Assembly (NCBI GenBank): GCA_002732845.1
Contig: NVSZ01000007.1
Span: forward strand, 11,449 to 20,556
Origin: Rhodospirillaceae bacterium
GTDB lineage: Bacteria > Pseudomonadota > Alphaproteobacteria > Rhodospirillales > Magnetovibrionaceae
Length of the DNA: 9,108 nucleotides
Reading direction: 5' to 3'
The position numbers and the translations under genes are program-made. The notes under the pieces are model-generated. The model ran no database searches and was not told the origin of the DNA. It was given only the letters and a program-made list of their open reading frames with translations. Of the stretch, positions 1 to 7,071 are shown piece after piece. The stretch's first letter is position 1, and every line of letters starts with the position of its first letter.

Positions 1-206
1 CCAGACGTTTTCATCACCAATCCGGCCAAGATATTGATCATGGTAGACTTGCCCGCACCATTGGGACCCAGCAAAGCAAAAAAAGATCCGCGCGGAATCA
101 CTAAATCTAAGTCTTTAAGTGCGCGTTTGGCTTCGCTTTTGCCTTGGGGCTTATAGGTTTTGCAAAGTTTTTTGATTTCGATGGCATTTTCGGGAAGATT
201 GTCCAC
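1..206 (-). CDS. ABC transporter ATP-binding protein, N-terminal part (runs off left edge)
   Basis: This is the first 68 codons of an ABC ATPase, the subunit that hydrolyses ATP to drive a membrane transporter. The Walker A loop GPNGAGKST is complete at residues 47-55, followed by INILAGLV. The early part ([11 protein letters not shown], then [19 protein letters not shown]) is the usual first beta-sheet of an ABC domain. The start is GTG at 206, chosen because AAAGGAG lies 6 bases upstream (213-219, complement) and because the domain begins at the expected distance. The overall style resembles ATPases of ABC-2 type exporters such as YadG, but the Q-loop, signature motif and Walker B lie outside the window, so the substrate cannot be stated. 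It is divergent from the zinc-finger/polA pair. Confidence 0.9.
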   Translation of the reverse strand, partial: MDNLPENAIEIKKLCKTYKPQGKSEAKRALKDLDLVIPRGSFFALLGPNGAGKSTMINILAGLVMKTS

Positions 207-212
207 AGTCTA

Positions 213-219
213 CTCCTTT
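213..219 (-). promoter_or_regulatory. Strong ribosome binding site deciding the GTG start of the ABC ATPase
   Basis: The complement reads AAAGGAG, 6 bases before the GTG at 206. It is the best Shine-Dalgarno match in the window and fixes an otherwise ambiguous non-ATG start. Confidence 0.75.
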
Positions 220-226
220 GGGGGTG

Positions 227-254
227 TTGCAAGTCACCGCGCTTACGGTATCAT
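227..254 (+). promoter_or_regulatory. Candidate sigma-70-type promoter for the zinc-finger/polA pair
   Basis: TTGCAA at 227-232 and TATCAT at 249-254 are separated by 16 bases. The -10 matches TATAAT in five of six positions and the -35 matches TTGACA in four of six. It sits in the divergent spacer about 75 bases before the zinc-finger start, leaving a leader that contains the hairpin at 290-310. This is a consensus match only, with no transcript evidence. Confidence 0.35.
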
Positions 255-289
255 CGCCAACAAGAAATGTAAGCTTTCAAACGCGACAA

Positions 290-310
290 GCAAGCCCCAA
301 AATGGCTTGC
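290..310 (+). repeat. Inverted repeat / hairpin in the leader of the zinc-finger gene
   Basis: GCAAGCC (290-296) and GGCTTGC (304-310) form a perfect 7-bp stem around a 7-base loop, 21 bases before the ATG at 332. With a 2-base bulge the stem can be extended by about three pairs. There is no U-tract after it, so it is not an obvious intrinsic terminator. It could be an operator or an mRNA leader structure, or chance. Confidence 0.4.
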
Positions 311-331
311 GCTTTAAACAGAGAGAAAATT

Positions 332-514
332 ATGGCAGATCAGGACGTTCAAATCGTATCCAGCACTAAGATATCTTGCAACGGTAACGGCACCGGAAGT
401 GGCCATCCCAACGTTTATTTGACCTTGGATGCCCACACCCATGAAATCACCTGCCCGTATTGTTCGCAAAAATTCAAACTTGATCCCAACGCTAAAGTTA
501 GCGCCGGACATTAA
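332..514 (+). CDS. CHCC-type zinc-finger domain protein, 60 residues
   Basis: This small protein matches the zf-CHCC family, related to the mitochondrial complex I subunit NDUFS6. The metal ligands are C16, H25, C41 and C44, in the patterns ISCNG, GHPNVYL and CPYCSQKF. Those spacings, and a length of about 60 residues, are normal for the bacterial family. Its cellular role is not established, though the fold binds one zinc ion. I chose the ATG at 332 because the family domain begins just after it; the open frame extends back to 218 but that stretch is unrelated leader. The Shine-Dalgarno is weak (GAGAG about 6 bases upstream). The TAA ends 2 bases before the GTG of polA, so the two genes are very likely co-transcribed and translationally coupled. 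Confidence 0.85.
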   Translation: MADQDVQIVSSTKISCNGNGTGSGHPNVYLTLDAHTHEITCPYCSQKFKLDPNAKVSAGH

Positions 515-516
515 TC

Positions 517-3500
517 GTGAAGCATGTTTTTCTGATTGATGGCTCGGGCTTTATTTTTCGGGCTTATCACGGTCTGCCGCCCATGACCCGTCCGGATGGC
601 ACGCCCGTTAATGCGGTTTATGGCTTTACCAATATGATGTTGAAATTGGTCGAAGACACCGACGCGGACTATATCGCGGTGGTGTTTGACCGGGCCAGAA
701 AGACCTTTCGCAGCGATATTTATCCCGAATACAAGGCTCATCGTCCGCCCCCACCGGACGACCTGATTCCGCAATTTGAATTGGTCCGCGAAGCCACCCG
801 CGCCATGGGCCTCAAAGCCGTGGATATGGAAGGTTTTGAAGCCGACGATCTGATTGCCACCTATGCCCGCCAAGCAACCGAGGCCGGGGCAAAGGTCACG
901 GTCGTATCGAGCGATAAAGATTTGATGCAGTTGGTGAACGACAACGTCACCATGTATGACGCCATGAAAAACCGCATCATTGGTGTGAATGAAGTCCATG
1001 ACAAATTTGGCGTGGGTCCGGACCGGGTGATCGATGTTCAGGCGTTGGCGGGCGACAGTTCCGATAACGTGCCGGGCGTCGCTGGTGTTGGTCTTGATAC
1101 GGCAAGCCACTTTATTAATGAATTTGATGATTTGGAAAGTCTGCTAGATGCTGCAGATAAACATGAAGAAACAACGGAGCGCGTAAAAGAAACAATATCA
1201 ACCCTTGAGCAAGAAATTTTCCAACTGGCGGGCAAGGAATTTAAGATTTCAGCGACAAAAGAACTTGTTGAAGTTTTTGATGACCTAAATTTATTGGCGC
1301 CTGACAAAGAAGGTGCTGAATTAAAAGTTACGGCGCCAATTTTAAAAGAGCTTGCAGGAGCTGGTTGTGAAATTGCTCAGTTGGTCGTCAGATGGCGTTT
1401 CCTTCGTAAGGTTATTTCAACACTTTTGAAGAAAATTGCAGATCAAGCCGACCAAGCACGGGTGTCCAAAGAATTGGTGACGTTGCGTTTGGACGTTCCG
1501 GTTGATGTTCCGCTGGCAGACTTTGATGTGCGCGAGCCCGATACATCGAAACTTTTAGATTTCTTGGAAGACCAGTCGTTTCGCTCGTTGGCGGCCAAAA
1601 TTTCCAGCCGGGGCATTTCTGTCGGCGATAACGGCAATGGCAAGGCATCTAAGACTTCAGAAGTCTATGCCAAGGCCGAATATGAATTGGTGCAGACCGA
1701 AGCTGCTTTACAGGCATGGATTGACGAAGCTTTTGCGGCGGGGCAGGTGACGATTGATACCGAAACCACGTCTTTGGATGCCATGACCGCAGACTTGGTC
1801 GGCGTATCATTGTGCGTAAATCCGGGCCGCGCGTGTTACATTCCGCTGGCCCATAAAGGCACGGCACCTCAAGGTGGCTTTGATTTTGGCGGTGACAACG
1901 CTGGCGATGATGCGGCTGATAGCGGGGCTCCGGAACAAATTGATTTGGCGCGCGCCGTCCAAATGCTCAAACCCTTGTTGGAAGATTTGGGCGTCTTAAA
2001 AATCGGTCAAAACATCAAATATGACTGCCAAATTCTGGCCCAAGACCGTTACGGCATTCAATTGAACCCCGTCGACGATACCATGGTGCTGAGTTATGTC
2101 TTGGAAAGCGGTTTGCATGGGCATGGCATGGATGATCTGGCGCGGCTCTTTTTGGGCGCTGAAACCATCAAGTTTAAGGACGTGGTGGGCACCGGAAAAT
2201 CCAAGGTGACGTTTGATTATGTCGAACTGGACAAGGCGTTGGATTACGCCGCCGAAGACGCCGACATCACCGCCAAGCTGTATAAAATGCTGAAACCCCG
2301 CATCGCGGCTGAACGCATGACTTCGGTTTATGAAACCTTGGAACGCGCCTTGATTCCGGTGTTGGTTAAAATGGAAGCCCAAGGCATCAAATGCGACGCC
2401 GGCCAACTGAAAGACCTGTCCGATGATTTTGCCAAACGCTTGGCCGAATTACAGATCAAAATTTATGACTTAGCCGGCGAAGACTTTAACATCGCCAGCC
2501 CCAAACAATTGGGCGAAATCCTGTTTGATAAAATGGGGATTGAGGGCGGTAAAAAAGGCAAAACCGGGGCTTATTCTACGGGGGCCGATATCTTGGAAGG
2601 CTTGGTCGCTGACGGTCATGATTTGCCAAAATTGGTGCTGGAATGGCGTCAATTGGCGAAGCTGAAAAGCACCTATACCGATGCCTTGGTCAAACAAATC
2701 AATCCTGTCACGGGGCGTGTGCATACGTCCTTTTCCATGGCGGCAACGACGACCGGGCGATTGGCGTCATCTGATCCCAACCTGCAAAACATTCCGATCC
2801 GCACCGAAGAAGGGCGCAAGATCCGCAACACCTTTATTGCCGAGCCGGGTCATCAGTTGCTCAGCGCCGATTATTCGCAAATTGAATTGCGCTTGCTGGC
2901 CCATGTGGCCGACATCGGGGCGTTGAAAGAGGCCTTTCATTCAGGAGCAGACATTCATGCCATGACCGCGTCGGAAGTTTTTGGGGTGCCAATCGAAGGC
3001 ATGGACCCGATGGTCCGGCGCAATGCCAAGGCCATTAACTTTGGTATCATTTATGGTATTTCGGCATTTGGTTTGGCCCGTCAATTGGACATATCGCGCA
3101 CCGAAGCCAAAGAATACATCGAAGCTTATTTTGATAAATTTCCGGGTATTCGAAAGTTTATGGACGATACCAAAGCCTATGCGGCCGAGCACGGTTATGT
3201 CACCACCTTGTTTGGTCGAAAATGCCATGTGCCGGGAATCAACGATAAAAACCCCATGAAACGCGGGTTTTCTGAACGCGCCGCGATCAATGCGCCGATC
3301 CAAGGCGGGGCGGCAGACATCATTAAACGCGCGATGGTGCGTATTCCGGTGGCTTTGGCAGACGCGGGCTTAAAAGCCCGGATGTTGCTGCAGGTTCACG
3401 ATGAACTGATTTTTGAGGTGCCTGATGACGAAGCCGAAGCCACAAAAGTCTTGGTCAAATCCATCATGGAAAATGCCGCCAATTTAGATGTTCCCTTGGA

Positions 3501-3543
3501 AGTCGATGTTGGGCTGGGTCTAAATTGGGGCGAAGCCCATTGA
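517..3543 (+). CDS. polA: DNA polymerase I with an extra thumb-like segment in its 5'-nuclease domain
   Basis: PolA fills gaps and removes RNA primers during replication and excision repair. The 5'-nuclease domain (residues 1 to about 335) keeps its acidic residues in LIDGSGF, FEADDLI, SSDKD and GDSSDN. The 3'-5' proofreading domain (about 390-600) has D414, E416, D503 and Y577/D581, so it looks active. The polymerase domain has D785 (SADYSQIELR), the O-helix R834, K838, F842 and Y846, and D962 (QVHDELIFE). It ends in NWGEAH as usual. The start is GTG at 517, fitting the conserved N-terminus, with no clear Shine-Dalgarno and likely coupling to the preceding gene. At 1008 residues it is about 80-95 longer than typical; the excess lies around residues 205-308 and is described separately. 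I see no frameshift. Confidence 0.97.
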   Translation: MKHVFLIDGSGFIFRAYHGLPPMTRPDGTPVNAVYGFTNMMLKLVEDTDADYIAVVFDRARKTFRSDIYPEYKAHRPPPPDDLIPQFELVREATRAMGLKAVDMEGFEADDLIATYARQATEAGAKVTVVSSDKDLMQLVNDNVTMYDAMKNRIIGVNEVHDKFGVGPDRVIDVQALAGDSSDNVPGVAGVGLDTASHFINEFDDLESLLDAADKHEETTERVKETISTLEQEIFQLAGKEFKISATKELVEVFDDLNLLAPDKEGAELKVTAPILKELAGAGCEIAQLVVRWRFLRKVISTLLKKIADQADQARVSKELVTLRLDVPVDVPLADFDVREPDTSKLLDFLEDQSFRSLAAKISSRGISVGDNGNGKASKTSEVYAKAEYELVQTEAALQAWIDEAFAAGQVTIDTETTSLDAMTADLVGVSLCVNPGRACYIPLAHKGTAPQGGFDFGGDNAGDDAADSGAPEQIDLARAVQMLKPLLEDLGVLKIGQNIKYDCQILAQDRYGIQLNPVDDTMVLSYVLESGLHGHGMDDLARLFLGAETIKFKDVVGTGKSKVTFDYVELDKALDYAAEDADITAKLYKMLKPRIAAERMTSVYETLERALIPVLVKMEAQGIKCDAGQLKDLSDDFAKRLAELQIKIYDLAGEDFNIASPKQLGEILFDKMGIEGGKKGKTGAYSTGADILEGLVADGHDLPKLVLEWRQLAKLKSTYTDALVKQINPVTGRVHTSFSMAATTTGRLASSDPNLQNIPIRTEEGRKIRNTFIAEPGHQLLSADYSQIELRLLAHVADIGALKEAFHSGADIHAMTASEVFGVPIEGMDPMVRRNAKAINFGIIYGISAFGLARQLDISRTEAKEYIEAYFDKFPGIRKFMDDTKAYAAEHGYVTTLFGRKCHVPGINDKNPMKRGFSERAAINAPIQGGAADIIKRAMVRIPVALADAGLKARMLLQVHDELIFEVPDDEAEATKVLVKSIMENAANLDVPLEVDVGLGLNWGEAH
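1204..1437 (+). other. Thumb-like insert inside the 5'-nuclease domain of PolA
   Basis: Residues 230-307 of PolA align by hand with the same protein's thumb, residues 645-728: LAGKEFKI with LAGEDFNI, KEL with KQL, ILKEL with ILEGL, LVVRWRFL with LVLEWRQL, and ST...LKKI with ST...LVKQI. I count about 29 identities in roughly 79 aligned positions. The thumb's STG motif and the basic KLKSTYT helix are degraded in this copy. The usual proteins have only a short helix here, before the (A)DQARVSKELVTL block that resumes at residue 311. Base composition of 1111-1440 is 126 G+C in 330 (38%), well below the flanks. I infer an in-frame insertion or replacement from a divergent family A polymerase rather than a recent internal duplication. 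Confidence 0.7.
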
Positions 3544-3635
3544 TGTTAAATAATTTATTTTTCACTGACTTTCTGCTAATGTTAAATCGGATAGCATAAG
3601 TTTAAGAGTAGTTTGGTATAAAGAGAGCGTAAAGC
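3544..3635. other. AT-rich gap between polA and the next gene
   Basis: This 92-base gap is strongly AT-rich and presumably holds the promoter of the following gene, but I find no convincing -35/-10 pair. No hairpin followed by a T-tract is visible, so polA termination is not explained. The 9-mer ATGTTAAAT occurs at 3543-3551 and again at 3579-3587, 36 bases apart; this could be a regulator site or simply low complexity. Confidence 0.35.
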
Positions 3636-4010
3636 ATGCCCGTTGATGTTCGAAAATTGATTTTTTCCGAGGAAGAGTTGCTTGCTTCTTTTCAGGACTA
3701 TACGCACGATAAAAAAATGGTGAATGCACAATCTGCTGCCGAAAGTATCACGCTGAGCATGGTGAAAAGTGACCGTTCAGATCAAGACGTTTTGCAAATC
3801 GTGGTCACGTTTGTCAGCCCCAATCCTAAAAAGCCAATCCAGGCCGAATTGGATGAGCATCAAGTGATCGAGGCCCTGATCACCACGTGTAAAAAACAAG
3901 CCATTCCGTTGCCGAAGAAGGGTCATAAGTTTGTCAAACAACACAAAAGTGGAATTGCCATGTGCATGGGCTTGAGCGAGGCCGATATTTGCTCTGCCCA
4001 ACCGGTTTAA
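3636..4010 (+). CDS. Hypothetical protein, 124 residues
   Basis: I do not recognise this protein with certainty. It opens with MPVDVRKLIFSEEELLASF, a short strand and acidic helix of the kind seen in small conserved alphaproteobacterial proteins. The middle (residues about 50-62) looks like a beta-strand (VLQIVVTFVS). The C-terminal part is basic and lysine-rich (KKQAIPLPKKGHKFVKQHK). It has no signal peptide or membrane segment, so it is probably cytoplasmic. Two cysteines lie near the end (C114 in AMCMG, C119 in DICSA), too few for an obvious metal site. GAGAG lies about 8 bases before the ATG. Codon use resembles its neighbours, supporting a real gene. Its TAA overlaps the stop of msrQ on the other strand. 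Confidence 0.75.
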   Translation: MPVDVRKLIFSEEELLASFQDYTHDKKMVNAQSAAESITLSMVKSDRSDQDVLQIVVTFVSPNPKKPIQAELDEHQVIEALITTCKKQAIPLPKKGHKFVKQHKSGIAMCMGLSEADICSAQPV

Positions 4011-4597
4011 GTCTTTTTTGTTTTGATATTGTGCCAAATCCGAATGCCCAAAAGTCCGGTCAAAATGGCGATGTGAATCAGCGGCGGTAAAACGTCGGCC
4101 TTGACCATTGCGTAATAATGCCAACACCCCAAAATCGCCGCGCCATACACATATTTATGCACGCGTATCCACGCTTTGCCGCCCATATATTTAATGGCGC
4201 GTTTGTTTGACGTTGCGGCCAGCGTGAACAAAATGGTGAACGCACCCATGCCCACGGTGATATAGGTGCGTTTGACTAAATCCGTGCCGATCGCCGCCCA
4301 ATCGAAAAATTGGTCAATGGCGACATAGTTGGTGATGTGTAAAGCCACGTAGGCAAAGGCCCAAAGCCCCAACATGCGCCGCATCCGCACGGCCCACGTC
4401 CAACCGAAGAGGATTTTCAAAGGCGTAGCACTTAACGCCACCAACAAGGATCGCAAGGCCCAATCGCCCAGATGCCGATTGATAAATTCAATGGGGTTCG
4501 CGCCCAATCCACCCGTGAAGGCAAAGGCAATCAATTGCAACAGCGGGATTGCCATGACGGCAAAAACGACCCACCAAAGGACACGATAAGGAATCAT
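4007..4597 (-). CDS. msrQ: MsrQ, haem-binding membrane subunit of the MsrPQ methionine sulfoxide reductase
   Basis: MsrQ (YedZ) passes electrons from the quinone pool or flavin donors through b-type haem to periplasmic MsrP. The 196-residue length is typical. Hydrophobic segments are near residues 7-28, 47-64, 76-98, 112-128, 149-165 and 172-188, consistent with the ferric-reductase-like transmembrane fold. Candidate haem-ligand histidines are H87 (YVALHITNY), H147 (RVHKYVYG) and H160 (GCWHYY), in the usual family contexts, including RRMLGLWAF before the first. The ATG at 4597 follows the msrP stop codon with no gap (TAGATG), so translation is very probably coupled. The gene converges on the small hypothetical gene and their stops share bases 4008-4009. 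Confidence 0.93.
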   Translation of the reverse strand: MIPYRVLWWVVFAVMAIPLLQLIAFAFTGGLGANPIEFINRHLGDWALRSLLVALSATPLKILFGWTWAVRMRRMLGLWAFAYVALHITNYVAIDQFFDWAAIGTDLVKRTYITVGMGAFTILFTLAATSNKRAIKYMGGKAWIRVHKYVYGAAILGCWHYYAMVKADVLPPLIHIAILTGLLGIRIWHNIKTKKT

Positions 4598-5563
4598 CTA
4601 AAAGAATTTAGCCAAATCCATGTTTTTGTAAAGGCCGGCGACTTCATCACCATAGCCATTAAACATCAGAGTCTTTTTCTTAAAAAATTCTCCGATCAAG
4701 CGTTCTTTGGCTTGGGACCAACGGGGATGAGAGACTTCGGGGTTCACATTGGCATAAAATCCGTACTCATGGCGGGCCGAACGGTTCCAAGATGTTGGCG
4801 GTTCGTTTTCGGTAAAGGTGATTTTGACGATGGATTTAATGCCCTTAAATCCATATTTCCATGGCACCACCAAACGCAAGGGAGCCCCGTTTTGGGGGGG
4901 CAGTGTGCGGCCATACAAACCCACCGATAACATCGTCAAAGGATTCATAGCCTCATCCATGCGCAAACCTTCGACATACGGCCATTGCAAAACCTGGCGG
5001 CGTTGTCCGGGCATGCGGACCGGGTCTAACAAGGTTTCAAACGCCACATATTTGGCCTTGGATGTGGGCTCCAACCGTTTAATGACATCGGCTAAGGATA
5101 CGCCTATCCATGGCACCACCATGGACCATGTTTCCACGCAACGATGGCGGTAAATGCGTTCTTCCAACGGGTGGGGTTTGATCAGGTCTTCGAAATCATA
5201 ATGTCCGGGCTTGGCGCACGCCCCGGCAATTTCGACCTTCCAAGGCTCGGTTTGGAAATCTTTGGCCGCATACAGGGGTTCATCCTTGCCGGTGCCAAAT
5301 TCATAAAAATTGTTATAGGTGCTGACCTTGTCAAAGGGGGTCAAATCGATGCCGGGGTCAAAGTCGGTTTTGGTGATGCCTGATAACATATCGCCCGCTT
5401 TTGGCCACGCGGCAAAGGCATGGCTACTGAGCAAGCCGCCCGCCAAACCACCCGCTATGGCGGCGACACCCGTTTTTAAAAAATTACGGCGTTGCTTGAA
5501 GATTTTTTCCGGTGTGACATCCTGTTCGCCAAGTTCCCAAGATTTCCGAATTTTGATGTGCAT
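4598..5563 (-). CDS. msrP: MsrP, periplasmic protein-methionine-sulfoxide reductase (molybdopterin catalytic subunit)
   Basis: MsrP (YedY) repairs oxidised methionines in envelope proteins using a mononuclear molybdopterin cofactor. A twin-arginine signal is clear: RRNFLK at residues 25-30, a hydrophobic Ala/Gly-rich stretch, then a likely cut after AFA (49-51). Family landmarks follow: YNNFYEFG (83-90), the cofactor cysteine C142 in [15 protein letters not shown], the [10 protein letters not shown] loop (222-231) and [13 protein letters not shown] (233-245). I chose the ATG at 5563 because GGAG lies 5 bases upstream and it gives the standard 321-residue length; an upstream in-frame ATG at 5623 lacks support. 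Its stop abuts the msrQ start, so the two form an operon with the catalytic subunit first. Confidence 0.95.
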   Translation of the reverse strand: MHIKIRKSWELGEQDVTPEKIFKQRRNFLKTGVAAIAGGLAGGLLSSHAFAAWPKAGDMLSGITKTDFDPGIDLTPFDKVSTYNNFYEFGTGKDEPLYAAKDFQTEPWKVEIAGACAKPGHYDFEDLIKPHPLEERIYRHRCVETWSMVVPWIGVSLADVIKRLEPTSKAKYVAFETLLDPVRMPGQRRQVLQWPYVEGLRMDEAMNPLTMLSVGLYGRTLPPQNGAPLRLVVPWKYGFKGIKSIVKITFTENEPPTSWNRSARHEYGFYANVNPEVSHPRWSQAKERLIGEFFKKKTLMFNGYGDEVAGLYKNMDLAKFF

Positions 5564-5737
5564 GTCGTCTCCAAAATAAAAAAGATTCCCGTAATATATG
5601 GGCATTCGCTGTTCTGCCTTCAAAGGTTACTTTGCCATTGCGGCATTCTCAGGGCCATGTGTGTGCCTTAAAAAAAATATAGCTATCTGACAAAGTGCGT
5701 ATGTTATTTACAGGCCGGAGTGTTGTATAAAGAACTT
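5564..5737. other. Divergent intergenic region between msrP and the fzlA-like gene
   Basis: This 174-base region must hold promoters in both directions. It contains an A-run with TATAGC (about 5669-5685) and a TATAT stretch near 5593-5599, but no -35/-10 pair on either strand convinces me. I see no small ORF and no strong hairpin. Confidence 0.4.
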
Positions 5738-6406
5738 ATGCGGATACTTTACCATTTGTGGCTGTCCCCTTTTTCGCGCAAAGTGCGCATTGTTTTGGGG
5801 GAGAAAAAGCTTGAATTTGACCTGCAGGTTGAAAAAACCTGGGAACGGCGCGAAGGCTTTTTACGCCTGAACCCGACCGGAGAAGTCCCGGTTTTGGTCG
5901 AAACAGATGGCACCGCGATTTCCGGTGGTCAGATCATTTCTGAATATTTAGACGAAGTGCATGCCGCACCCAGATTATTAGGCCACGGTCCCTTGGAACG
6001 GGCCGAAGTGCGCCGTATGTGTGCCTGGTTTGATGAAAAGTTTTACGCTGAAGTCACCGATAATTTGGTGAATGAAAAGGTCATGAAGCGTTTTTTAGGC
6101 TTAGGCTCACCCGATTCCAAGGCCATTCGCGCCGGAAAAACCAACATTCATCAACATTTGGATTACATCAGTTATTTGGTGGAACGGCGCACGTGGTTGG
6201 CGGGCGAAAGTTTCAGTCTGGCCGATATTTCTGCGGGCGCGCATTTGTCGTGTGTGGATTATTTGGGTGATGTTCCGTGGAATGACCACCCGCTTGCCAA
6301 AGATTGGTACGCCCGCATTAAATCTCGCCCCAGTTTTCGCGATTTATTGCACGATTTAATCCCCGGCGTGCCGCCGCCCAAACATTATCATGATTTAGAT
6401 TTTTAA
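5738..6406 (+). CDS. fzlA: Glutathione S-transferase-fold protein, probably FzlA (FtsZ-binding division protein)
   Basis: The N-terminal half is a thioredoxin-like GST domain (LYHLWLSPFSRKVR, then NPTGEVPVLV at 45-54 and the helix start SGGQIISEYLDEV). The C-terminal half is all-helical, with WLAGESFSLADIS (153-165) and DYLGDVPW (174-181). The tail RIKSRPSFRDLL through HYHDLDF is, as I recall, characteristic of alphaproteobacterial FzlA, which binds FtsZ and regulates constriction, and whose extreme C-terminus matters for function. W35 falls where Caulobacter FzlA has a functionally important tryptophan. The position often Cys in GSTs (SPFCRK) is Ser13. I prefer ATG 5738 (222 residues) because it matches the family N-terminus; a GTG at 5720 adds six residues. 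An ordinary GST enzyme is the alternative. Confidence 0.75.
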   Translation: MRILYHLWLSPFSRKVRIVLGEKKLEFDLQVEKTWERREGFLRLNPTGEVPVLVETDGTAISGGQIISEYLDEVHAAPRLLGHGPLERAEVRRMCAWFDEKFYAEVTDNLVNEKVMKRFLGLGSPDSKAIRAGKTNIHQHLDYISYLVERRTWLAGESFSLADISAGAHLSCVDYLGDVPWNDHPLAKDWYARIKSRPSFRDLLHDLIPGVPPPKHYHDLDF

Positions 6407-6408
6407 GG

Positions 6409-7041
6409 TTATTGTTGCGCGTCTAGATAGGTTTGAGCTTCTGTGTTTTCAGGCTCAAAGCTGAGCGCGCGCCGGAAGTCTTCCAAGGCCAATTCTCCGG
6501 CCCCTATTTGACGGTAGGCCAATCCGCGCAGAATCAAAATGTCGGTGCTGTCCGGGTTGTGATACAGGACCCGCGTAAAATCGTCTGCGGCTTCCCAGAA
6601 TTTCCCCAACAGGCTGAAAGCCTTTGCCCGGTTTAGCAAGGCTTCGGCATTTTCCGGCTCTATGGTTAAGGCCGCTGCGGCGTTTTGGCGGGCCAATTCC
6701 GGCTTGTTTGCCCCCAACCAAGCCTTGGCACTTTGGATGAACAGGCTGGTTTTTACGGCGTCATTGCCTTCAAATTCTTGGCCCAATCGTGCAAAGCCTT
6801 GGGCGGCTTCGTCATAAAGTTTTAAGGTCATCAACGCCGCAAGGCCACAATGTCGGGCCGCAAATCCACCGCCCACCCGCAACCAAACCTTGGCATTTTC
6901 CAAGGCATCCTTGGGGTGAGATTTGGCCAAAACCATACAGTCCTCATAGTGATCACGATCCGCTTGAACGACATCTTGTGCCCAAGCGGAACCGCTAAAG
7001 GTCAGGAAAGTTGCGAACAGGACTTGTGCGATGCGTATCAT
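6409..7041 (-). CDS. Secreted TPR-repeat protein
   Basis: This is a 210-residue tetratricopeptide-repeat protein. A Sec signal peptide covers residues 1-21 (MIRIAQVLFATFLTF, then GSAWA before Q22), so it should be periplasmic or envelope-associated. TPR-type helical pairs are clearest at about 98-131, 132-165 and 166-199, with TPR hallmarks such as ALLNRAKAFSLLGKFWEAADDF and the ...NPDS and ...EPEN turns. C35 and C65 in the mature part could form a disulfide. I chose the ATG at 7041 because it places the signal peptide at the N-terminus; the frame stays open 23 codons further upstream but that part is not signal-like. No good Shine-Dalgarno is visible. TPR domains bind other proteins; the partner is unknown. 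It converges on the fzlA-like gene with a 2-base gap. Confidence 0.85.
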   Translation of the reverse strand: MIRIAQVLFATFLTFSGSAWAQDVVQADRDHYEDCMVLAKSHPKDALENAKVWLRVGGGFAARHCGLAALMTLKLYDEAAQGFARLGQEFEGNDAVKTSLFIQSAKAWLGANKPELARQNAAAALTIEPENAEALLNRAKAFSLLGKFWEAADDFTRVLYHNPDSTDILILRGLAYRQIGAGELALEDFRRALSFEPENTEAQTYLDAQQ

Positions 7042-7071
7042 GACCGCTACATTTGCTGTCCTTAAACAATA

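Noticed and set aside
218..331. Upstream extension of the zinc-finger reading frame by 38 codons
   Set aside because: The added residues show no family similarity, overlap the candidate promoter and hairpin, and the domain begins naturally after the ATG at 332.
1996..2406. 136-codon open frame on the minus strand inside polA
   Set aside because: It lies opposite strongly conserved polymerase coding sequence, has no recognisable domain or ribosome binding site, and is explained by codon bias on the coding strand. The same holds for the minus-strand frames at 511-1110 and 2941-3303.
517..3543. A frameshift or pseudogene in polA, suggested by the odd segment near 1110-1440
   Set aside because: The frame is open throughout, the conserved motifs resume in the same frame after the segment, and all catalytic residues are present.
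5564..5623. 20-residue N-terminal extension of MsrP
   Set aside because: The ATG at 5563 has GGAG 5 bases upstream and gives the standard distance to the twin-arginine motif; the extension is not signal-like.
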